NCBI GenBank assembly: GCA_003075315.1
Contig: QDFQ01000002.1
Coordinates: 86,821-150,820 of the forward strand
Length of the DNA: 64,000 nt
Direction of reading: 5' to 3'
Source: Arthrobacter sp. TPD3018
GTDB lineage: Bacteria > Pseudomonadota > Alphaproteobacteria > Sphingomonadales > Sphingomonadaceae
Of this stretch, positions 13,738 to 23,228 are shown piece after piece. The stretch's first letter is position 1. Every line of letters starts with the position of its first letter. The translations under genes were made by a program, and so were the position numbers. Below the pieces are notes generated by a model. The model did not search any database. It was not told where the DNA came from and saw only the letters and a list, made by a program, of their open reading frames with translations.

Positions 13738-14516
13738 TATGCCTCGACGATGTCGGTGCCGGTGTCCTTGCTGCGACGGCGCTCGGTGAACCAGATGCCG
13801 ATGATGGCAAGCTCGTAGAGCAGGATCAGGGGCACCGCGAGCAGCACCTGGCTCATCAGGTCGGGCGGCGTCAGCACCGCCGCGATCGCCGTCGCCGCGA
13901 CGATGGCATAGCGCCGTGCGCCGATCAGTTGCTTACGCGTCACAATGCCCGCGCGCTCTAACAGCATCAGCAGCACGGGCAGCAGGAAGGCAAGACCGAA
14001 GGCGAACAGGAACTGCATCACGAACGACAGGTAGTTGCCGATGCCCGGCAACGCCTCCTGCTGCACGCCGCCGATATTCCCCTGAAATCCCAGCAGGAAA
14101 TGCAGCGCCATCGGGATCGCCATATAATAAGCGAGCGCCGCGCCGGCGATGAACAGAACCGGTGTCGCGAGCAGGAACGGCAGCAGCGCGCGCTTTTCCT
14201 TACGGTACAGGCCCGGCGCGACGAACTGCCACAGCTGGTTGGCGATCACCGGAAAGGCGATCATCATCGCCGCGAAGAAGGCGACCTTCACCTTCACGAA
14301 GAACGCTTCGAAGATCTGCGTGTAGATCAACGTCTTTTGCCCCACGGCCAACAGCGGCTGGACGAGGAAGGCGAAGATATTTTCGGCAAAGAAATAGCTG
14401 ACGCCGAAGGCCAGCACGACCGCGACGATGCAATAGAGCAGGCGACGGCGCAGTTCGATCAGGTGATCGAGCAGGGGCGCGCGGCTGGCGTCGATCTCGT
14501 CTTCCACATCGCTCAT
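13737..14516 (-). CDS. tatC: Sec-independent protein translocase subunit TatC
   Basis: 259 residues with six membrane helices. The N-terminal APLLDHLIELRRRLL is the conserved TatC signature that helps bind twin-arginine signal peptides, and FRF-type residues follow in the later helices. With TatB it forms the receptor complex for folded proteins exported to the periplasm. It overlaps the end of tatB by 4 bp. A likely client in this window is the DUF1501 protein at 20374, whose N-terminus carries RR.FL. Confidence 0.95.
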   Translation of the reverse strand: MSDVEDEIDASRAPLLDHLIELRRRLLYCIVAVVLAFGVSYFFAENIFAFLVQPLLAVGQKTLIYTQIFEAFFVKVKVAFFAAMMIAFPVIANQLWQFVAPGLYRKEKRALLPFLLATPVLFIAGAALAYYMAIPMALHFLLGFQGNIGGVQQEALPGIGNYLSFVMQFLFAFGLAFLLPVLLMLLERAGIVTRKQLIGARRYAIVAATAIAAVLTPPDLMSQVLLAVPLILLYELAIIGIWFTERRRSKDTGTDIVEA

Positions 14517-14920
14517 GACGGCGTAACGTCGGACTGCGGTGCAGGCTTATGATCGGGGGCCGGGACAACCACGGGCTTTTCCACCATGACCGGCTCTGCC
14601 TCGTTATGCTGGACCTCATGCTGCCCGGCAGGCGTCGGCGCGGGCGAAACACCCGCAGCGGCCTCGGACTCCGCATCGGAGGTCATCGGGTGCTCCGCCA
14701 TGATCCGCGCATTTTCGGCCGCCCAGCGCTTTTCCATCTCGGCCAGTTCCGCCTCACGGACCATATTGTCGAAGCCCTGCCGGAATTGGCGTGAGACGCC
14801 GCGCGCCTTGCCGACCCAATAGCCGACGACGCGCATCGCCTTTGGCAGGTCCTTCGGCCCGATCACGACAAGCGCCACGATCGCGACCAGCAGGAACTCG
14901 CTCGAATCGATGTTGAACAT
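14513..14920 (-). CDS. tatB: Sec-independent protein translocase subunit TatB
   Basis: 135 residues. MFNIDSSEFLLVAIVALVVI is the N-terminal membrane helix with the conserved Glu, followed by GPKDLP and an amphipathic helix (about 25-65). The rest is a flexible proline- and alanine-rich tail. TatB bridges substrate-loaded TatC and the TatA pore. It lies between tatA and tatC, overlapping tatC by 4 bp and separated from tatA by 29 bp. Confidence 0.92.
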   Translation of the reverse strand: MFNIDSSEFLLVAIVALVVIGPKDLPKAMRVVGYWVGKARGVSRQFRQGFDNMVREAELAEMEKRWAAENARIMAEHPMTSDAESEAAAGVSPAPTPAGQHEVQHNEAEPVMVEKPVVVPAPDHKPAPQSDVTPS

Positions 14921-14949
14921 GGACGCCGGATACTATCGGGCGACGCGGA

Positions 14950-15189
14950 TCAACGCTGTTCGTCGCGGATGCGGTTACCGTCGCGATCGAACGCAGGGTC
15001 GGCGGTCTTCTGCGCCTCGATACGTGCAGCAGGCTTGCCGGCCGCGTCGTCGTCTTCGGCCATGCCCTTCTTGAAGTTCTTCACGCCCTTGGCGACGTCG
15101 CCCATCAGGTTCGAAAACCGCCCGCCACCGAGCAGCAGGATCGCGACGACGGCGAGGACGAGCAGATGGATCGGGCTGAAGCTGCCCAT
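14950..15189 (-). CDS. tatA: Sec-independent protein translocase subunit TatA
   Basis: 79 residues. One N-terminal membrane helix (HLLVLAVVAILLLGGGRF), then the amphipathic helix with LMGDVAKGVKNFKKGM and a charged tail. The F.G hinge of TatA is present as GGGRFSNL. TatA multimers open the membrane for Tat substrates. It follows scpB by 27 bp and starts the tatABC unit, in the order usual for alphaproteobacteria. Confidence 0.93.
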   Translation of the reverse strand: MGSFSPIHLLVLAVVAILLLGGGRFSNLMGDVAKGVKNFKKGMAEDDDAAGKPAARIEAQKTADPAFDRDGNRIRDEQR

Positions 15190-15216
15190 GGCATATCTCC
15201 TAGAATGCCCAACTAT

Positions 15217-15795
15217 CTAGTCGCTCTCATCGTCCTTTGCCACCTCCAAAGCTTGCTCTAGTGCAAGATCGACGGGGTCGAGCAGACCGACGGCGCGCAG
15301 GTCGTCGATGCCGGGCAGATCGCGTCGGCTGGACAGCCCGAAATGCGCCAGGAAACCGGGCGTCGTCGCGAACATCAGCGGTCGCCCCGGCACCTCGCGT
15401 CGACCCGCGGGACGCACCCACCCCGCCTCCATCAGCACGTCGAGCGTGCCCTTCGCGGTCTGTACGCCACGGATCGCCTCGATCTCGGCGCGGGTGACGG
15501 GCTCGTGATAAGCGATGATCGCCAGCGTCTCGGTCGCAGCGCGGCTGAGACGGCGCACCTCGTCGCGATCGCGGCGGAGCAGGTGCGCCAGATCGGGCGC
15601 GGTCTGGAAATGCCAGCGTCCACCGCGGTGGACGAGCACGATGCCCCGCCCCGCATAATCCTGCTCGAGCCGGGCCAATGCCGCGCGCACGTCGATGCCG
15701 CCGACATGCGCGCGGATGGTATCGATTCCCAGCGGTTCGGCTGCGGCGAACAGCAACGCCTCGACAGCCCGCACGCCATCGTCCGGTGGCGTCAT
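15217..15795 (-). CDS. scpB: Segregation and condensation protein B
   Basis: 192 residues from the ATG at 15795. Two winged-helix domains; the stretch ATETLAIIAYHEPVTRAEIE with IRGVQTAKGTLDVLMEAGWV is characteristic of ScpB. As a dimer it binds the ScpA kleisin and with SMC compacts and segregates the chromosome. The start overlaps the stop of scpA in an ATGA arrangement, so the two are coupled. The open frame runs on upstream inside scpA, but the ATGA overlap fixes the start. Confidence 0.93.
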   Translation of the reverse strand: MTPPDDGVRAVEALLFAAAEPLGIDTIRAHVGGIDVRAALARLEQDYAGRGIVLVHRGGRWHFQTAPDLAHLLRRDRDEVRRLSRAATETLAIIAYHEPVTRAEIEAIRGVQTAKGTLDVLMEAGWVRPAGRREVPGRPLMFATTPGFLAHFGLSSRRDLPGIDDLRAVGLLDPVDLALEQALEVAKDDESD

Positions 15796-16517
15796 GTCAG
15801 CGCCCGAACGTAGAGCGGTGCGAACGCGGACTGCTGACGCAGTTCGACGCGCCCCTGCTTGGCGAGCTCCAGCGCGGCCAGGAATGACGAGGCGAGCGCC
15901 GACTTGCGCAACCGCCCCGATCCTTCCGGCAGGAAGCTTTCGAGCATCGACCAGTCGAGACGCTCGCCGACAAGGCGCGCCACGCGCTCCAGCGCCGCCT
16001 CCAGCGTCATCACCTCGCGATCGGCGACGACGTGCATCACGGGCCGGGTTCGCGCGCTGACCCGCCCGTAGGCGGCGATCAGGTCGTAGATGTCCGCCTG
16101 CCATTGCGCATGGCGGATCGTGCGCAGCCCCTCCGGCGCGGCGCGCGCGAAAACGTCACGGCCCAGCCGATCACGCGCCATCAGTCGTGCACCCGCCTCG
16201 CGCATCGCCTGCAACCGCTCGAGACGTAGTTGCAGCCGCAGCGCCAGTTCCTCGGGGTCCGCTTCGTCCTCCGCCTGGCGCGGCAGGAGCAGCGCGGATT
16301 TCAGATACGCCAGCCATGCCGCCATCACGAGGTAATCCGCCGCGACTTCCAGCTGCACAGACTGTCGTTGGTGGATGTAGCGCAGATATTGCTCGACCAG
16401 CGCCAGGATCGAAATGCTGCGCAGATCAACCTTCTGTGATCGTGCCAGCGTCAACAGCAGGTCGAGCGGCCCTTCCCAGCCCTCGAGATCGAGCGTCAGC
16501 TGTTCGGGTTGCGCCAC
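15792..16517 (-). CDS. scpA: Segregation and condensation protein A (kleisin)
   Basis: 241 residues. The N-terminal part, LDLEGWEGPLDLLLTLARSQ, is the conserved SMC-contacting helix region; a middle YLVMAAWLAYLKSALLLP segment and a C-terminal winged helix complete the kleisin plan. It bridges the SMC heads and carries ScpB. It follows nagZ by 10 bp and overlaps scpB, in the alphaproteobacterial nagZ-scpA-scpB-tat order. Confidence 0.93.
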   Translation of the reverse strand: MAQPEQLTLDLEGWEGPLDLLLTLARSQKVDLRSISILALVEQYLRYIHQRQSVQLEVAADYLVMAAWLAYLKSALLLPRQAEDEADPEELALRLQLRLERLQAMREAGARLMARDRLGRDVFARAAPEGLRTIRHAQWQADIYDLIAAYGRVSARTRPVMHVVADREVMTLEAALERVARLVGERLDWSMLESFLPEGSGRLRKSALASSFLAALELAKQGRVELRQQSAFAPLYVRALT

Positions 16518-16527
16518 CGATCGGCCG

Positions 16528-17529
16528 TCACGCCAGCGCGAGGAAGGCGTCGCGGCGTGCGATCAACTCGTCGAGGTCGCCCTCGGGCGCGCCGACGCTC
16601 GCCATCGCCGTGTCCAGCCGCGCGCGTGCCGCGTCGCTGATCGAGCCCAGCCGCCCGGCGATCTCGACCATCTCGTCCATCCGCGCCCAGCAGTCGAGGA
16701 CGAGGTCACATCCCGCCGCGATCGCGCCTGCCGCCTTTTCGCCTGCGGTGCCCGACAACGCCTTCATATCGATGTCGTCGGTCATGAGCAGTCCGTCGAA
16801 ACCGATCATGCCGCGGATCACGTCGTTGACGATGGTCGGGGAGAGCGTCGCCGGGCGCTCGGCATCCCAGGCCTCGAACACGATGTGCGAGGTCATGCCC
16901 ATCGGTGCATGGCGCAGCGTGCGGAACGGTTCGAGGTCCGCCTCCAGCGCCTCTGCCGATGCGCGGACGGTGGGGAGGAGATGGTGGCTGTCGACGACCG
17001 CGCGGCCATGGCCGGGCATATGCTTCACGACGCCGACGACACCGCCAGCTGCCAGCCCCTCCAGCATCGCACGGCCCAAGGCGGCGACCTGCATCGGCTC
17101 GGCGCCATAGGTCCGGCAGCTGATCGCCTCGGTCGTATCGGGCTGCGCGATGTCGAGGATCGGCGCGCAATCGACGGTGATGCCGACCTCTGCCAGCATC
17201 AGGCCCAGCGCCTGTCCGTTGGCACGCATCGCCTGGATCGCCGATATGGGCGCGGTGTCATATAGCGTGGCGAAAGCCGGCCCGGCGGGGAATGCCGGCC
17301 ATTTGGGCGGCCCCATCCGCGCGACACGGCCGCCTTCCTGATCGATCAGAATCGGCAGGCGATCGTTGCCCGACAGCGCCCGCAGCGAATCGGTCAACGC
17401 GCGCACCTGTTCGCGGGTGGCGGTGTTACGCTTGAACAGAATGTAGCCGGCGGGCTCCGCCTCAGCGAAAAAGGCGCGTTCGTCGGGGGAGAGCTCTAGG
17501 CCGGCGATGCCGAAGATGACGGGCTTCAT
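16528..17529 (-). CDS. nagZ: Beta-N-acetylhexosaminidase NagZ
   Basis: 333 residues from MKPVIFGIAG; a frame of 16 more codons upstream is not needed. A GH3 TIM barrel: DQEGGRVARMGPP holds a substrate-binding Asp/Arg, and KHMPGHGRAVVDSHHLLP carries the His and Asp used in NagZ catalysis. It removes GlcNAc from muropeptides in the cytoplasm during cell-wall recycling. It follows the SPOR gene by about 60 bp in the conserved cluster. Confidence 0.92.
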   Translation of the reverse strand: MKPVIFGIAGLELSPDERAFFAEAEPAGYILFKRNTATREQVRALTDSLRALSGNDRLPILIDQEGGRVARMGPPKWPAFPAGPAFATLYDTAPISAIQAMRANGQALGLMLAEVGITVDCAPILDIAQPDTTEAISCRTYGAEPMQVAALGRAMLEGLAAGGVVGVVKHMPGHGRAVVDSHHLLPTVRASAEALEADLEPFRTLRHAPMGMTSHIVFEAWDAERPATLSPTIVNDVIRGMIGFDGLLMTDDIDMKALSGTAGEKAAGAIAAGCDLVLDCWARMDEMVEIAGRLGSISDAARARLDTAMASVGAPEGDLDELIARRDAFLALA

Positions 17530-17589
17530 GCCGGACCGGTTAGCGCGGACGCCGCCAATATGCGAGCGCCGCGCCACCGCATAACCTCC

Positions 17590-18312
17590 TCAGCTCGCGA
17601 CGAAGCAGCTTTCGCCGGCGACGCGCAGGCGGCCGCAGATGTCCGCCGCCTGATTGGCGCTGCCCGCATTCACACGCAGGCGGTACAGCGTGCGGCCACC
17701 GATCGCGACCGACTGGACCGATTTGCCGAGCGGCGCGAGATAGCTGAACCGCTTGGAAAAGCCGGTCCAGGCCGTGTTCGCCGCCGCCTCGCTGGGATAG
17801 GCGCCGAGCTGGACTACCGAGCCGCTGGCCGCCGGGCCCGCCGCAGCGCCCCGCTGCGCGCTGACCGGCTGCGCGGCGACGAGGCGACCGCCCGAGGCCG
17901 GCACCTGCGCCACCGCATTGGCGCCGCCCGTGCCGCTGGGCTTGGCGTTCGGCGTGACGCGATGGCCGTCGATGGGCTTTTCGGGCACCGCGCTCAGGTC
18001 GATCGAGCCATTGCCTGCCTTGCCGGCGCTGGTCGCAATGGCGGCATTGCCTTCGCCCTTCACCTTCAGGCCGCCGGGATCGTCGGGCTTGACCTTATAG
18101 TCGCCTTCCTGCGCGGCGATCAGATCGCCGTCGGGGGTGGCGCGGTTTTGCAGCTTGTAGATGCCGAAGATGATCGCGGCGAGAACGGCCAGGCCCAGCA
18201 CGACCAGCGCCAGCACCTTGCCGATCGGCGCGCCGCGCTCCTCGTCCGGCTCAACGGTTTCGAGCCAGGGCAGCCGCTCCTCGTCGCGCAGGTCCAGACC
18301 GTCCGTCATCAC
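17590..18312 (-). CDS. SPOR domain membrane protein
   Basis: 240 residues. A cytoplasmic N-terminus of about 28 residues, one transmembrane helix (VLALVVLGLAVLAAIIFGIY), a long polar linker, and a C-terminal SPOR domain from about residue 160 (GSVVQLGAYPSEAAANTAW to the end). SPOR domains bind denuded septal peptidoglycan, so the protein probably gathers at the division site. It overlaps argS by 4 bp, as in related genomes, where the argS-SPOR-nagZ order is constant. Confidence 0.88.
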   Translation of the reverse strand: MMTDGLDLRDEERLPWLETVEPDEERGAPIGKVLALVVLGLAVLAAIIFGIYKLQNRATPDGDLIAAQEGDYKVKPDDPGGLKVKGEGNAAIATSAGKAGNGSIDLSAVPEKPIDGHRVTPNAKPSGTGGANAVAQVPASGGRLVAAQPVSAQRGAAAGPAASGSVVQLGAYPSEAAANTAWTGFSKRFSYLAPLGKSVQSVAIGGRTLYRLRVNAGSANQAADICGRLRVAGESCFVAS

Positions 18313-20036
18313 TTCATCTCCGAAACCGCGACAACACCCATGATGCTGAGGCCATTACGAATAATCTGTGCGATGGCGCTCGCCAAGGCGAGACGCGCAC
18401 GCGTGGCATCATGATCCTCGACCACCAGGAAACGCCGCTCCGGACGGTCGTTGCCGACGTTCCACAGAGCATGGAATTCGGCAGCTAAGTCATACAGATA
18501 AAAGGCAATTCTGTGCGGCTCGCGCGCCGTCGCCGCGGTTTCCACGATACGCGGGAATTGCGCCGCCAGCTTCACCAGCGCCAGCTCTCCCGTATCAAGC
18601 CGGGACAGGTCGGCACCCTCGGCCGCGATCCCTGCTTCTTCGGCCCGGCGGTGGAGCGAGGCGACGCGGGCGTGGGCATATTGGACGTAGAAGACCGGAT
18701 TGTCCTTCGACGCCTCGACCACCTTTGCGAAGTCGAAGTCCATCTGCGCGTCCGAGCGCCGGGTCAGCATGGTGAAGCGGACGACGTCCTTGCCGACTTC
18801 GCGCACGACATCGGCGAGCGTCACGAAATTACCCGCGCGCTTCGACATCTTCACCGGCTCGCCGCCGCGCAGCAGCCGCACCATCTGGACGAGCTTGACG
18901 TCGAAGCGCGTCTTGCCGCCGGTCAGCGCGGCTACGGCGGCCTGGATGCGCTTGACGGTGCCGGCATGGTCGGCGCCCCAGATGTCGATGAGCTGGTCAG
19001 CCGACTGGCTCTTCTGGAAGTGATAGGCGAGGTCGGCGCCGAAATAGGTCCACTGGCCGTTCGACTTCTTGATCGGGCGGTCCTGATCGTCGCCGAATTG
19101 CGTCGAGCGGAACAGCGGCAGTTCGACCGGCTCCCAATCCTCAGGCGTTTCGCCCTTGGGGGCTTCGAGCACGCCGTCGTAGACCAGATCGTGCTCGCGC
19201 AGCCATGCCTCGGCGGCTTCGGGCTTGCCGGCCGCCTGCAATTCCGCCTCCGACGAGAACAGGTCGTGGTGGATGCCGAGCAGGGCGAGATCGTCCTTGA
19301 TCATGACGAGCATCGCCGCGACCGCGCGGGTGCGGAACAGCGCGAGCCATTCGCTCTCCGGCGCCGACGCGTAGCGGTCGCCATATTCCTCGGCGAGCGC
19401 CTTGCCGACGGGCACGAGATAGTCGCCCGGATAGAGGCCTTCGGGGATTGCGCCGACGTCTTCGCCCAGCGCCTCGCGGTAGCGCAGGTGCGCCGAGCGG
19501 GCGAGCACGTCGACCTGGCCGCCAGCGTCGTTGACGTAATATTCGCGGATCACCTCATGCCCGGCGAATTCGAGCAGGCTGGCGAGCGCATCGCCGACCA
19601 CCGCGCCGCGGCAATGGCCCATGTGCATCGGGCCGGTCGGGTTGGCCGAGACATATTCGACGTTGACGCGCACGCCCTTGCCGCTGGTCGAGCGGCCGTA
19701 ATCGTCGCCCGCCGCCGCGATCTGGGTCAGCTCGTCACGCCATGCGGCGTCGGTGAGGCGCAGGTTGATGAAGCCGGGGCCGGCAACGGTCGCTTCCGCC
19801 ACTTCGTCCAGCTTGCCGAGCTCGGTCGCCAGCGCTTCTGCGAGCGCACGCGGGTTGGTCTTCGCGGGTTTGGCAAGCACCATCGCGGCGTTGGTGGCGA
19901 GGTCGCCATGCGTCACGTCGCGCGGCGGCTCGACCGTTACGTTGCGGCGGTCGAGATCGGCAGGCAGCGTGCCTGCGGCGACCAGGGTATCGAGGGCCGC
20001 GGCGACATGCGCGGCAAAGCGGGTGTAAAGCGTCAT
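18309..20036 (-). CDS. argS: Arginyl-tRNA synthetase
   Basis: 575 residues, a full class I enzyme. The HIGH motif appears as NPTGPMHMGHCRG (about residue 133) and the KMSK motif as VKMSKRAGNF (about residue 390). The C-terminal anticodon-binding domain is helical and ends in the usual hydrophobic MGV..SEMK. It charges tRNA-Arg in the cytoplasm. It opens the argS-SPOR-nagZ-scpAB-tat run; a palindromic repeat lies upstream. Confidence 0.96.
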   Translation of the reverse strand: MTLYTRFAAHVAAALDTLVAAGTLPADLDRRNVTVEPPRDVTHGDLATNAAMVLAKPAKTNPRALAEALATELGKLDEVAEATVAGPGFINLRLTDAAWRDELTQIAAAGDDYGRSTSGKGVRVNVEYVSANPTGPMHMGHCRGAVVGDALASLLEFAGHEVIREYYVNDAGGQVDVLARSAHLRYREALGEDVGAIPEGLYPGDYLVPVGKALAEEYGDRYASAPESEWLALFRTRAVAAMLVMIKDDLALLGIHHDLFSSEAELQAAGKPEAAEAWLREHDLVYDGVLEAPKGETPEDWEPVELPLFRSTQFGDDQDRPIKKSNGQWTYFGADLAYHFQKSQSADQLIDIWGADHAGTVKRIQAAVAALTGGKTRFDVKLVQMVRLLRGGEPVKMSKRAGNFVTLADVVREVGKDVVRFTMLTRRSDAQMDFDFAKVVEASKDNPVFYVQYAHARVASLHRRAEEAGIAAEGADLSRLDTGELALVKLAAQFPRIVETAATAREPHRIAFYLYDLAAEFHALWNVGNDRPERRFLVVEDHDATRARLALASAIAQIIRNGLSIMGVVAVSEMK

Positions 20037-20191
20037 GAGCGTCCGTTCGGCGAAAGCGCCGCGCTCTACCGCAAGACGGGGGTGGGTTCAAATCGCCCGA
20101 ACATAGACAACATGAACACCTTGAGCGAAACGATCCGGGGTTACCGTTTCCGGTTTTGTGCCGATGAGAAAGAGCGGTGCCTTCCACCAGA

Positions 20192-20274
20192 CGTCATCCC
20201 GGCGCAGGCTGGGATCTTCCTGTTGTAACGTACGGCAGGAGCCGCATGAGACCCCAGCCTGCGCTGGGGTGACG
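20192..20274. repeat. Palindromic repeat element, family B
   Basis: 83 bp. CGTCATCCC and GGGGTGACG ends, each followed inward by a small hairpin (GCGCAGGC cores). A second copy of the same length class is at 23132. The remaining part of the 337-bp gap 20037-20373 holds no gene I can support. Confidence 0.75.
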
Positions 20275-20373
20275 GTGTGAGGGCAATGGAGCACATTGCC
20301 GCCCTGTAGGACAGAGCCGCTCGATTCGCCTTGCTACGCAGCTAGTTACGCCGCACCCCGTCCAACACGCCGA

Positions 20374-21522
20374 TTACGCCCGCAGCAGGCCGCCGATCGC
20401 CGCGGTGCGCTGGCTCGCTGGGAAGAGCGCGGTCATCGCGCGGGAGGGGTCGACGGCGAAGTGATCCGCTACCGCGCCGCCGATCAGCGCGTCGAGCTGC
20501 GTGGTCGGTTTCAGGTCGCGCGCTTCGTACAGGTTGGCGGTGGCGAGGCCCGGCCAGTCGGCGAGCACGCGGCCGCCCTTTACCGCGCCGCCGAACAGCA
20601 TTGTCGCGGTGCCGGTGCCGTGATCGGTGCCGCCGGTGCCGTTGACTGCGACGGTGCGGCCGAATTCGGTGGCGACGAGCACCAACGTGTCATCCCACAC
20701 CGGCCCGAGTCCGGTCTGGAGCGCGGCGAGCATGGCATCGAGGCCCTTGAGCTGCTGCGCCAGCCGGCCGCGCTGGCCGGCATGCGTGTCCCAGCCGCCA
20801 GTTTCGATCGTCGCGATCCGCGCGCCATTGGTGGGGGCGAGCAGCCGGGCGGCGAGCGCGCCGGTCGCGGCGGCGTTGCGGCCATTGTCCTTGGCCAGAT
20901 CGTCGGTCAGCTCGCGCGTCTGCATCGCCTCGCCCCACAGACGGTGGAGCTGGTCGTCGCCGCGATAGAGCTGCGTCACCCGCGCCATCAGGTCGCCCGA
21001 CGCATCGGGCAGCGACGAGGGCGCGTAGCTGGCCACTTCGCGCGCGCCCCGCAACGCCATTGGCACGGTGGCGGCTACGGCGATCGCCTTGGCATCGTCG
21101 GTCGGCACGATGCCGAGCAGCCGGTTCATCCAGCCGTCCTTCAGCTGGTAGGCGCCGGTGCCGCCCGTCTCCAGCACGTTCTGCCCATCGAAATGCGAGC
21201 GGTCGCGGTAGGGCGAGGCGACGGCGTGCGCGAACAGCGCCTGCCCCTTGCCATACAATGCCGCCGCGGTCGTCATCGCGGGGTGGAGCGCGAACATCGC
21301 ATCGAGCTTGGTGCCATTGGCGACATCGGCGGCGAGATCGCCGCGCGCGCCGACGAAGGCGGGATCGCCGATTGCGCCGATCGTCCCCAAACCATCGGCG
21401 GCGCCGCGCTGGATGATGAAGACGAAGCGCTTGGCGGTCGCCGCCTTGGCGAAGGCGATGCGGGGGGCGAAGGTGCCGAGCAGGCCGAGGCCGCTACGGG
21501 CGAGAAAGGCACGACGGTCCAT
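20374..21522 (-). CDS. DUF1501 protein, probable Tat substrate
   Basis: 382 residues. The N-terminus MDRRAFLARSGLGLLGTFAP is a twin-arginine-like signal, so export by TatABC is likely. The body has the DUF1501 pattern (FVFIIQRGAADGLGT, ATEFGRTVAVNGTGGTDHGT near residue 300), related to the alkaline phosphatase/sulfatase fold. Function is not established; these proteins nearly always pair with a DUF1800 protein, as here, with four bases between the genes. Possibly periplasmic or surface metal-dependent hydrolases. Confidence 0.85.
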   Translation of the reverse strand: MDRRAFLARSGLGLLGTFAPRIAFAKAATAKRFVFIIQRGAADGLGTIGAIGDPAFVGARGDLAADVANGTKLDAMFALHPAMTTAAALYGKGQALFAHAVASPYRDRSHFDGQNVLETGGTGAYQLKDGWMNRLLGIVPTDDAKAIAVAATVPMALRGAREVASYAPSSLPDASGDLMARVTQLYRGDDQLHRLWGEAMQTRELTDDLAKDNGRNAAATGALAARLLAPTNGARIATIETGGWDTHAGQRGRLAQQLKGLDAMLAALQTGLGPVWDDTLVLVATEFGRTVAVNGTGGTDHGTGTATMLFGGAVKGGRVLADWPGLATANLYEARDLKPTTQLDALIGGAVADHFAVDPSRAMTALFPASQRTAAIGGLLRA

Positions 21523-21526
21523 GGGA

Positions 21527-23044
21527 TTACCTCCGCATCATTTCGGGCGAGACGAGCAGCAGCGCGAGCGCCTGCGCGGGACTTTCGGCGCGCGACAGCG
21601 CCCGGGTGGTCATGGGAGACAGCGCGGCGGGGAACAGCTGCGGTGCGAGCGTGCGCGCGTCGAGCGAGGGCGGCGCCTTGGAGGCGAAACGCTGTGCCGC
21701 TTCGACCCGGCGCAGCACCGCATCGGGGGCCGCCCAGCTGGCCGCGGTATCGTCGTAACCGATCGGCTGGCCCGGCTTCCACATTGGCTGGCCCAATTGG
21801 TCGAGCAGGCCCTGCATCGCTTTGGCCGGCACCTCCGTGACCCCGAGCGCGCGATAACTCGACACGCTCCATTCCCATGGCGTCTTGAACTTGGCGGGCG
21901 CCGCGGACCAGGCTTCGGGCGAGGCGATCAGTGCGCGATAGACGGTGGGCAGATCGCCACGCGAAGAGAGGAACGCCTTCTCCAGCCGTGCGACCATTGC
22001 GGGGGGCGGGTTGTCGCCGGCAAAATGGCGGGCGAGCTTGGTCGCGATATGGTGCGCGGTCGCGGGATGCACCGAGAGGTCCGTCAACACTGCCGACGCC
22101 TGCGCCTCGCCGTCCTGCCCGTAAGCCTTGCCCATGATCGTCCGAATGCCCGGTTGATGCACCTGGGGCACGAAGGCGAAGCTGCCCACCGGCCGATCCG
22201 CGACGAAGCGCGCCGCCGGCCCGCCACCGATCCCGCCGACCGTCCAGCCGGTCATCGCGCGGGCGAATTCGGTGACGTCCGCCTGGGTATAGCCGGTGCG
22301 CACGCCGAGCGTGTGCAGCTCCATGATTTCGCGCGCGAGATTTTCGTTGAGGCCCGAACGGCGGCGCCCCTTGGCGCGCATACCGAGCGGGCTGTCGGGG
22401 CCGATCGACACCGCCTGGTCGAGATAGATCAGCATCGCCGGATGCCGCTCCACCGCGAACAGCATATCGGCGAAACGGCCCATCACGTGCGGGCGGATCG
22501 CCTCATTCTCCAACGTGCCGGCGAGGCCGATCAGTTCAAGCTTGTCGGCCGAGGTGGCGAAATGGTTCGACCAGAAATGCACCAGCCGTTCGGCGAAGGG
22601 CGTCGGCGTGGTGAGCGCCGAGGCCGTGCGCAGGCCGACGAGGTTGGTGTAATCGTCTTGCGCGAGTCGCCGGGCGTCCTGCCGCGCCACTTGCTGCGCG
22701 CTACGTTTTTCCTGTGCGGGCGATGGGGGTGCCATGACGGTGGCCGCCATGTTGGACGTCATCGGCGTCATCGCCGGAGCGGGCGGCAGCGTCACCACCG
22801 CCGCGGCGGCAGGGGCGCCCTGTTTGGCCATTGCGGCCTGACGGATCGCCCGCTGTTCGGCCTGATAGGCGGCGATATCCTCCGACACCGCGGCGCTGGT
22901 CGGGGCGGTGGCCAGCACGGGTGTGGCGGGCTGATAGGCGTCGATCTGGTCGAGCAGCCAGCGTTTGGGATTGCGGGGCGGCTCCTGCCCCCGCGTGGCC
23001 CCCAGCCCGAACCGGTTCATCGCTACGGCAGCGTCCGACATCAC
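21527..23044 (-). CDS. DUF1800 protein, partner of DUF1501
   Basis: 505 residues. MNRFGLGATRG is the conserved DUF1800 start and FWSNHFATSADKLELIG, then ENLAREIMELHTLGVRTGYT are internal family signatures. The predicted fold is mostly helical; no clear signal peptide is seen, so co-export with its partner is possible. An alanine- and proline-rich insert occupies about residues 60-110. Function is unknown. The pair lies between argS and dgt, which are usually close neighbours, and repeats flank it on both sides. Confidence 0.85.
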   Translation of the reverse strand: MMSDAAVAMNRFGLGATRGQEPPRNPKRWLLDQIDAYQPATPVLATAPTSAAVSEDIAAYQAEQRAIRQAAMAKQGAPAAAAVVTLPPAPAMTPMTSNMAATVMAPPSPAQEKRSAQQVARQDARRLAQDDYTNLVGLRTASALTTPTPFAERLVHFWSNHFATSADKLELIGLAGTLENEAIRPHVMGRFADMLFAVERHPAMLIYLDQAVSIGPDSPLGMRAKGRRRSGLNENLAREIMELHTLGVRTGYTQADVTEFARAMTGWTVGGIGGGPAARFVADRPVGSFAFVPQVHQPGIRTIMGKAYGQDGEAQASAVLTDLSVHPATAHHIATKLARHFAGDNPPPAMVARLEKAFLSSRGDLPTVYRALIASPEAWSAAPAKFKTPWEWSVSSYRALGVTEVPAKAMQGLLDQLGQPMWKPGQPIGYDDTAASWAAPDAVLRRVEAAQRFASKAPPSLDARTLAPQLFPAALSPMTTRALSRAESPAQALALLLVSPEMMRR

Positions 23045-23131
23045 GACTCACTCCAACACGTGCGAGCGGGCATAATCCGGGTTTGTCGCAGAAGTATGCC
23101 GGTTTGGGAGGAGCCGCGTTACGCGCGCGAC

Positions 23132-23214
23132 CGTCACCCCAGCGCAGGCTGGGGTCTCTTGCGACGTCTGCCGCGCGCTATCGCCGGGAGATCCCAGCCT
23201 TTGCTGGGATGACG
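23132..23214. repeat. Palindromic repeat element, family B
   Basis: 83 bp with CGTCACCCC and GGGATGACG ends, same plan as the copy at 20192. The two bracket the DUF1501/DUF1800 pair. Confidence 0.75.
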
Positions 23215-23228
23215 GGTCTAAATGAGGT

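Noticed and set aside
20080..20100. GGTTCAAATC as a tRNA T-loop
   Set aside because: No acceptor stem or anticodon arm can be folded around it.
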